Both the position numbers and the translations under genes were made by a program. The notes under the pieces are model-generated. The model was not told the origin of the DNA and did not search any database. It saw only the letters and a list, made by a program, of their open reading frames with translations. A stretch of DNA of 11,382 bases from Auxenochlorella pyrenoidosa (taxonomy: Eukaryota; Chlorophyta; Trebouxiophyceae; Chlorellales; Chlorellaceae), in the NCBI GenBank assembly GCA_001430745.1, contig KQ481955.1:326402-337783 (forward strand), given 5' to 3'. How positions within the stretch are numbered: the first letter of the stretch is position 1; each line of letters starts with the position of its first letter. Positions 6,561-11,382 of the stretch are shown here, piece by piece.

Positions 6561-9315
6561 TCACTTCTTCCTGCCGGTGAGCACCTCGTAGTCGCCCAGG
6601 TTGAGCAGCAGGGAGTCGGAGCTGAGGAAGACGCGGTTGGCGGAGGCGGAGATGGTGGACGCGATCTCGCGCGCCGCCTCGATCTTGCGCAGCGTGATGA
6701 ACGCCGGGTTCTGCTGGATGGCCTGCCCGATGAGCGTGGCCGACGCCGCCTCACCCTGCGCGCGGATGATGGCCGACTGCTTCTCCTGCTCCGCCTTCTC
6801 CACCTGCGCAACAGCGAAAGGGGGGGGGGGGGGGCGCCCAAGAGGCACGGGGTTAAGAGCTCAGAGCGGCAGGGGGGCGGGTGGAGCTCAGAGCGGCAGG
6901 AGCCAGAACGTCTCAGCAACAAACAATGGGGAGAGGTTGAGGGCGGCTGGCTTGCTCGGCCAAGGCCCTGCATGATGCGTTCATGTGCGAGGCAGCGACC
7001 CATGTGGACCTGCGTGGGCTCAGGACGAGGCAGGGGGCGCGCGCAGCAGCGGCGGGCACTCACGATGAACTTGGCGCGCTCCGCGTCCTGCTGCGCCACC
7101 TGCTTGGCCTCCACCGCCGAGGTGTACTCGCGGCTGCAGACGGGCAGCGGGCAGCGCGGGCCGACGGTTTGGTTCATACTTCATAATCCTGAGTTTTCTC
7201 CCTTGAAAACAAAAAGGTTTTTGGGCAGTAGGCGAGGGAGGCGGTGCGCATGGCAGGCAGCATGCCCGACCAGCCGGGCCCTGTGGCAGCGACCCCCCTC
7301 GGGCGGTCAAGGCCTGGCTTGCCCTGGCCATGCGGCCCACAGCAGCGCAGGCGCGGCCCGCACCAGTCCGCACTGGCCCCCCCAGCGCTGCGGGCGGCGC
7401 GCGGGCGCCCACCTGAAGGTCAGCTGCGTGATGGACACGTCGTCCAGCACGATGTTGAAGTAGCGGGCGCGCTGCGTGAGTATCCGCCGGATGTCGCGCG
7501 ACACCACCTGCCGGGAGGGCGGGGCCGTGGGCGGGGTGGGTGGGGCAGGTGGGGCAGTGCCGGGGCTGCGAGGCGCTTGCAAGGCACAGCCCGCGCTGAA
7601 GCCGGCGTGCATGGCGCCGGCGGCAGCCAGCGTGCATGATTGCTGCGAGCAGCCGCCGCCGCCGGGCAGCGGCTCGGCCGCCCTGCACGCCCACCTCGCG
7701 CATCGTGAGCAGCTGTGACGCGTTGTACTGCGCAATCACGCTCTTCAGCGTCTCCTGGATGATGGAGGGCAGCACGCGCTCTGCGGGGGAGCGGCAGGAA
7801 CGAGGGCAGGGCCGGCGGCGGCGGTGAAGAGGGCAGCGCTCGCTTCGTCAGCCCATGCCCATGGGGGCGCACGGCATCCAACGATAGCTGGAGGGTTTTG
7901 AGCTGTCTGTGTGCCAGCGGAGGCACAGTGCACCCTGCCTGCAGGCCTTCGCTGCAGCAGGTACGGCAGCAAGAGTCGCAACAGAGCATGCGCCGCAACC
8001 CTCATGTGTGCCCGCATGCGCAACCCGTGCGCTCGTTGCGGCACGGGGCGCAGGCAGGGGCAGCCCGCACCCGCATAGTCGGTGCCCAGGGTGCGGTAGA
8101 TCTCTGGCAGCCGCGACGGCATTGGCCGCGTCAGCACACGCAGGCCGATGTTCACCTGGCGCACACAGGGGGAGGGCGGGGGAGGGAGGGAGCAGCCGGC
8201 ATCAGGCGGGCCGCCAGGAAGCAAGCATGCCTGCCCTGCACGAAAATGCAGCCCCGGCGCACCAAGGCCGGCCCCTGTGACGGCCAGCATACGGATCCCC
8301 CCCCCCCCACACACACACACAGCTGCCCGCCTGCCATCCTCCAGATCTTGATCAGCTGGTCTGACCCACATCCATGAGGGGGCAAGCACCACGCATGCAG
8401 GCATGTGCGCACGCAGGCATGCAGGCATGTGCGCAGGCAGGCGGGCGGGCGGGCAAGCGGCGGGCGGCCCCACCATCTGCAGGTCGCGGGAGCCCGAGGT
8501 GGAGGTGATCACGTTGGGCCGCGCACGCACCTGCAGCAGCGGCAGCAGCAGCAGCAGCAGCGGAGTGTCGGGCAGGGCTTTGCGACATGCATGACGCAGA
8601 GCGCACGGGCGGCAGGCGGCGGAACGAGGCGGGGCCCGGCTGCGGGGCGTCCGTGCAGGCGTGGCGCAGCCAGGCGTGGGGCTGCCTCCACCAAGCTGCG
8701 ACACGGCACTGCACCAGGCCGCGAGCGCCGTCTGCTCTCCAGCTGGCACAGGCGTGTACAGTGCGCACGAAGGCGAGCAGAGGGCCCGACGGCCGGCTCT
8801 CAAGGGGGGTCTCAGCAGGGCGCGGGGGCTTACGTCGTAGATGATGGGCCGCTCAAACCAGGGCAGCATGAAGTGTGTGCCCTCCTCGTACACCGTCTCC
8901 TTGATGCCGCCCAGGCGGTTGAACACAATCGCTCTGCGGCCAACGAAGCAGCAGGAGCACATGCAGGCGTCGCTGCAAGGAGCTCCTGAAGCCGAGGCAG
9001 CTGGGTTCCAGCCCAACTATTCAGGCATTCAGGCACAGTTTCGTGGCGCGAGGCAGCGGGCAACTGCACAGAGCGGGGGACTGGGCTCGAGCAGCGCCAG
9101 GCGCGCTTTCCGGCAGTGCCGACTCCCGGACCATCCTGGTCCGCCTGCCTGCACCATGGCACATCCCCCCCCTGGACCGCCCACCTGTGACCACCCTCCA
9201 CGTTGAACAGGCAGTTTGCCAGCCCGTAGACCGCGGCGCCACCCATGAACAGCACGCGTGCCAGTCGGCCGGCGCCCGGCCCCGCCGGCATCTTCACATT
9301 CTTCATGCCCTCCAT
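6561..9315 (-). CDS. PHB2: Prohibitin-2 (type II prohibitin), 8 exons, 288 aa
   Basis: Exons: 9315-9185, 8933-8834, 8530-8474, 8155-8071, 7780-7695, 7507-7413, 7133-7064 and 6803-6561 (TGA). They total 867 bases with every junction in phase and GT-AG introns. Prohibitins 1 and 2 form a large ring of alternating subunits in the mitochondrial inner membrane that acts as a lipid/protein scaffold and chaperone. Residues 18-37 form the N-terminal membrane anchor. NVEGGHRAIVFNR (38-50) begins the PHB/SPFH domain, with SGSRDLQM at 89-96, DYAERVLPSI from 122 and LDDVSITQLTFSREYT around 174-189. EAKQVAQQDAERAKF (193-207) and VEKAEQEK (209-216) start the coiled coil. SREYT, IYRTLG and the Lys-rich end mark type II rather than type I. 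The length equals plant PHB2 proteins. The ATG at 9315 is the first in-frame ATG, in a GCAATGG context. The partner PHB1 is not in the window. Confidence 0.97.
6820..6834. repeat. 15-base homopolymer G run (C on the transcribed strand)
   Basis: The run lies in PHB2 intron 7, 16 bases upstream of exon 8's 3' splice site on the minus strand. There it forms a C-rich polypyrimidine tract before GTTGCGCAG. Confidence 0.9.
6857..6900. repeat. 17-bp perfect direct repeat in PHB2 intron 7
   Basis: GAGCTCAGAGCGGCAGG occurs at 6857-6873 and again at 6884-6900, a 27-bp period with a G-rich spacer. It is intronic and looks like a local tandem duplication. Confidence 0.85.
8297..8321. repeat. C12 run followed by (AC)n microsatellite
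   Basis: Twelve C residues pass into about seven AC units within PHB2 intron 3. This is the same kind of simple sequence seen in the beta-helix gene introns. Confidence 0.9.
8393..8435. repeat. 19-bp direct repeat, two copies, 24-bp period
   Basis: GCATGCAGGCATGTGCGCA occurs at 8393-8411 and 8417-8435, inside PHB2 intron 3. It is followed by a degenerate (GGCG)n run up to about 8453. Each copy contains a GCATGC palindrome. Confidence 0.85.
8531..8561. repeat. Interrupted CAG/CTG trinucleotide repeat at a splice acceptor
   Basis: About ten CAG units, interrupted once by CGG, end exactly at the start of PHB2 exon 3. On the transcribed strand this is a CTG run whose last unit supplies the acceptor (CTGCTGCAG before GTGCGTGCG). 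Confidence 0.85.
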
Positions 9316-9481
9316 TGCTGCCGCTGCCACTACTGCTATGCCAATAGGCTTCCTCCTGCCACCTGCTCGACATAAGGAGTGCACTACGCGGGTGAGAGGT
9401 CCGCGGCGGCAAGTGGCGGCAAGGCAGCAGGCAGCGGCGGAGGAGGAACACAGGGCAGATCGAGGGCCGCAGATCCGCTAT

Positions 9482-9500
9482 CGATTGTCAAAGACAATCG
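9482..9500. promoter_or_regulatory. Perfect 8-bp inverted repeat with 3-base spacer
   Basis: CGATTGTC, AAA, GACAATCG form an exact dyad about 170-185 bases upstream of the PHB2 ATG, just downstream of a TATTAAT on the minus strand. It could be a site for a dimeric DNA-binding protein or, if transcribed, a short hairpin in the PHB2 leader. Confidence 0.5.
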
Positions 9501-9504
9501 TTTC

Positions 9505-9511
9505 ATTAATA
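9505..9511 (-). promoter_or_regulatory. TATA-like element (TATTAAT) of PHB2
   Basis: This AT-rich heptamer in GC-rich surroundings lies about 190 bases upstream of the PHB2 ATG. It would put the transcription start near 9480 and the leader at about 165 bases. Inferred from motif only. Confidence 0.3.
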
Positions 9512-9861
9512 CCACGGCGCTCGACCGGGCAGCAGGAGGCCGCAATCAGCATGCTCCGCATTTCCTGGCTGCTCGGGCAAGCTGCAGGCCGCCGCTGATA
9601 CATCAGGTAGCTTACCTGGCAATCAGCTATGGATTGCCGTCACGAAGCCCCTGCCGGCTGCTCTGGAAGCGTAGGTGGGGTGTCTCCTCGAGGGTGGCTT
9701 GCCAGCAGGCAAACCCGAGATGGGATCGAGCTGGTTCTTGCAGAATGGTGCCTTGGCGTGCTGGTTGTCCCTCAGAGGACCTCAGAGCCCCGTGCTGCGC
9801 CACTGCTGTGCGAGGCCGAGAAGAGTGGAGGAACCCCAGGCTTGATCATGCGCGCCTGGGG

Positions 9862-9871
9862 ATTATATGCA
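9862..9871 (+). promoter_or_regulatory. TATA-like element of the small membrane-protein gene
   Basis: ATTATATGCA on the plus strand, followed by TTTTTGCAGG, lies about 275 bases before the ATG at 10142. A leader of this length would leave room for a 5' UTR intron. Inferred from motif only. Confidence 0.3.
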
Positions 9872-10141
9872 TTTTTGCAGGAGGCAATCGGGCAACTTTC
9901 GGTCCTGTCTTCAGAGTGAGCAGTGCCTGCTGCTTGCCCGGCCTCCACGGCCCTCCTCTGGCTCGCCGCCCGCGTTTCCTGCTTGCATTCAAGGATTGGT
10001 GTGAGCTGGTGCATTTGGGTAGGTTGCCAGCGCCGCTCGCTGGCTTCCACACTCAGTTCAACTTGCTCACACCCGCCACCGCCTGCGCCGCCACTTCCCC
10101 AGGCCTGCTGTCCATCCTTGCGTAGGCACTCTCCTGCAACA

Positions 10142-10470
10142 ATGGCAATCGGAGACGTGCTGTTCAAGGGCACAGTCACGCTTCTAGCTGGCGCCTCGCT
10201 GATTGCTGGCATCGGCGTGGCCACCGCCATGGTGCAGCGCTTTGCTTTCCACCGCCAGGTGCGTGCCCATGCGCGGGGCTCGGTGGGGCGCAGCAGAGAG
10301 AATGCATGCGTGAAGAAGAGAGAATGCAAGCGTGACAAGGGCAGGGTCAGTACGATGGGGGCCAGCGCTGCCACATGCCGGGTGTGAGCAGTTGCCCCAC
10401 CTGTCATCCCCCCGCCCTCTGCCTGCAGCACAAGCCAACTGTCGAGGAGGTTGAGGCTGACCAGCAGTAA
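10142..10470 (+). CDS. Small single-pass membrane protein, 2 exons, 52 aa
   Basis: Exon 1 is 10142-10258 (39 codons) and exon 2 is 10429-10470 (13 codons, TAA). The intron has GTGCGT and CTGCAG borders and phase 0. The start has a strong ACAATGG context. The protein starts MAIGDVLFKGTV, has a hydrophobic span at about residues 11-31 (glycine/alanine-rich, GASLIAGIGVATAM), then a basic VQRFAFHRQHK segment and an acidic tail (VEEVEADQQ). I do not recognise the family. The size, single helix and basic flank resemble accessory subunits of mitochondrial respiratory or assembly complexes, but that is only a resemblance. A TGTAA signal follows 212 bases after the stop. It diverges from PHB2. Confidence 0.75.
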
Positions 10471-10681
10471 CACCGCCGCCCAGCAGGCCTCTGCTACCTC
10501 TAGCACCTCTAGTTCTGCGTATGCCCCCCTGCTCTGCTGCAAGCTTTTGCCCCTGCCAGTCTGTCTTGTCGTTGAATCCTTGCTCGCTGCTGCTCCCTGC
10601 TGCCTTGCTTGCTTTCCTCTATGCATGCCCCACCCATGATACCAACTTTGATGTGCGCATGCCTTGTACCCTCTACTTGCC

Positions 10682-10686
10682 TGTAA
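10682..10686 (+). terminator. TGTAA polyadenylation signal of the small membrane-protein gene
   Basis: TGTAA lies 212 bases after the TAA stop, in the AT-richer end of the predicted 3' UTR (ACTTGCCTGTAACATGCC). The position agrees with a normal algal 3' UTR length. Confidence 0.65.
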
Positions 10687-10712
10687 CATGCCATGACCGA
10701 CGAGTGTGACGC

Positions 10713-10717
10713 TTACA
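10713..10717 (-). terminator. TGTAA polyadenylation signal of the right-edge gene
   Basis: TTACA on the plus strand reads TGTAA on the minus strand, about 450 bases downstream of the TGA at 11167-11165. It faces the plus-strand signal at 10682-10686. Confidence 0.5.
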
Positions 10718-11164
10718 CAGCGTTTGGTAAGCGGGGCCAGAGCCGGGCGAAGGGCAGGCGCCGGCGCTCTGGATAGGCGCAGCTGACCGCTCAGGGAAAG
10801 GCACAAGAGTCAGCAAACAGCAAGCAGGAGTAAAAGTACAGATTGAGCAAAGGGAGGGGCAACGCAGGGAGAGAAGAAAGACATTCGAGCTGGGTGGGAG
10901 GCAAGGGAGGGGCAGCTGCAGCGCTGCGAGCAGGCTCCAGCGGCGGTTTTTTCCTGCCGCGCAGAGCCCACCAGCCCACCGCCATGAACCAGGCCCGCAA
11001 GAGGCTGGCACTGGCGCTGGGCTCGCAGGCCGAAGCAGCCTGACATACTAGGTTGCAGAGCACGGGGGCGTGGGGGAGGCCAGCGGGGCCGCAAGGAACA
11101 CACGAGCACCCCGGGCCACGCCCCGGGTCTGCGGCGTTGGCCCCAGACGCGGCCATGCCTGCGC

Positions 11165-11244
11165 TCACTGCATGCCAAAGTTGAAGCCGCCGGCGGGCGC
11201 GGACTGCGCGCCAAAGCCCTGGGGCGCGCCGAACGCATAGGTGC
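11165..11244 (-). CDS. Last coding exon of a gene entering from the right edge, FG-rich tail (partial)
   Basis: The 80-base exon follows a CCCGCAG acceptor and starts in mid-codon, needing one base from the previous exon. It encodes a tail ending GFNFGMQ and TGA, with three FG dipeptides (AFGAP, GFGAQ, NFGMQ) among Ala, Pro, Gln and Gly. A CTAAC branch-point-like element lies 31 bases upstream of the acceptor (11280-11276). Such low-complexity FG tails occur in nucleoporins, endocytic adaptors and RNA-binding proteins, so the product cannot be named. The rest of the window to 11382 looks like intron; no earlier exon can be fixed. Confidence 0.5.
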
Positions 11245-11382
11245 CTGCGGGCAGTAAACGGGCATGGGAGGCGGGGTTAGAGCGCACACCAGCACGGCAA
11301 GCCAGCGGCCGCGCTTTCCGATGATCAAGTGTCGCGGCGGTGCGCTGAGCTGAAGCGCCAGCATGCAGGCGTGGGCCCCCCC

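Larger units (their letters stand above)
9316..10141. promoter_or_regulatory. Divergent promoter region between PHB2 and the small membrane-protein gene
   Basis: About 826 bases separate two start codons facing opposite ways. Long open frames (for example 9379-10125, plus) show no family motif. Visible elements are the 19-bp dyad at 9482-9500, a minus-strand TATTAAT (9511-9505), a plus-strand TTATATG near 9863 and several CCAAT/GCAATC pieces. A possible 5' UTR intron of the plus-strand gene could run from 9916 (AGTGAGC) to 10102 (CTTCCCCAG). Promoter use is inferred. Confidence 0.5.
10471..11164. other. Two converging 3' UTRs
   Basis: The plus-strand gene's 3' UTR runs from 10471 to about 10700. 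The minus-strand gene's 3' UTR runs from 11164 down to about 10700. Open frames on both strands here lack motifs and plausible splice partners. Confidence 0.5.

Noticed and set aside
7745..9016. 423-codon open frame on the minus strand
   Set aside because: It contains real PHB2 pieces (exon 2 and fragments of exons 3 and 4) but reads straight through introns 2-4, including microsatellites. The spliced model gives the full family sequence.
8830..9384. Longer PHB2 N-terminus starting at 9384
   Set aside because: The codon at 9384 is GTG, not ATG. The ATG at 9315 is the first in-frame ATG and gives the usual type II prohibitin length.
9379..10125. 248-codon plus-strand frame in the divergent promoter
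   Set aside because: No recognisable domain, mixed low-complexity content, and it covers the dyad and TATA-like motifs. It overlaps the likely leader of the 10142 gene.
9772..10806. 344-codon minus-strand frame antisense to the small membrane-protein gene
   Set aside because: It spans that gene's exons, intron and 3' UTR on the opposite strand, has no family motif and no matching splice or poly(A) signals.

Overview
The window looks like nuclear DNA of a green alga, most likely a GC-rich chlorophyte of the Chlorella type. The lineage is inferred from base composition and gene architecture, not from a database match. Genes are split into many short exons by introns of roughly 90-375 bp with GT(G/A)AG-like donors and CTGCAG/CCGCAG acceptors. 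The 3' ends carry the chlorophyte-style polyadenylation signal TGTAA. The introns are littered with simple repeats. Most long open frames in this window are GC-driven shadows that run through introns.

Layout. (1) Positions 1-50 may hold the 3' tail of a plus-strand gene lying outside the window. (2) 633-5882, minus strand: a 16-exon gene for a secreted 641-residue protein of the pectate-lyase-like parallel beta-helix superfamily, with a TGTAA signal at 318-314. (3) 6561-9315, minus strand: an 8-exon gene for a type II prohibitin (PHB2), 288 residues, with its TGTAA signal at 6073-6069, so it lies head-to-tail just upstream of the beta-helix gene. (4) 9316-10141: a divergent intergenic region containing an exact 8-bp inverted repeat and TATA-like motifs facing both ways. 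(5) 10142-10470, plus strand: a two-exon gene for an unrecognised 52-residue single-pass membrane protein, with TGTAA at 10682-10686. (6) 11165-11244, minus strand: the last coding exon of a gene that enters from the right edge and ends in an FG-rich tail, with TGTAA at 10717-10713. Genes 5 and 6 therefore converge, with their polyadenylation signals only 26 bp apart.

The exon models were assembled by hand. Every exon joins in phase, each assembled protein reads continuously, and both long proteins match their family pattern from end to end. One intron of the beta-helix gene fits only if it uses a GC donor. The genes form no obvious pathway. PHB2 acts in the mitochondrial inner membrane and the beta-helix protein is secreted or cell-wall directed. 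The only suggestive pairing is PHB2 with the divergent membrane micropeptide, which share a promoter region. I see no CRISPR array, transposase, rRNA, tRNA or virus-like gene.
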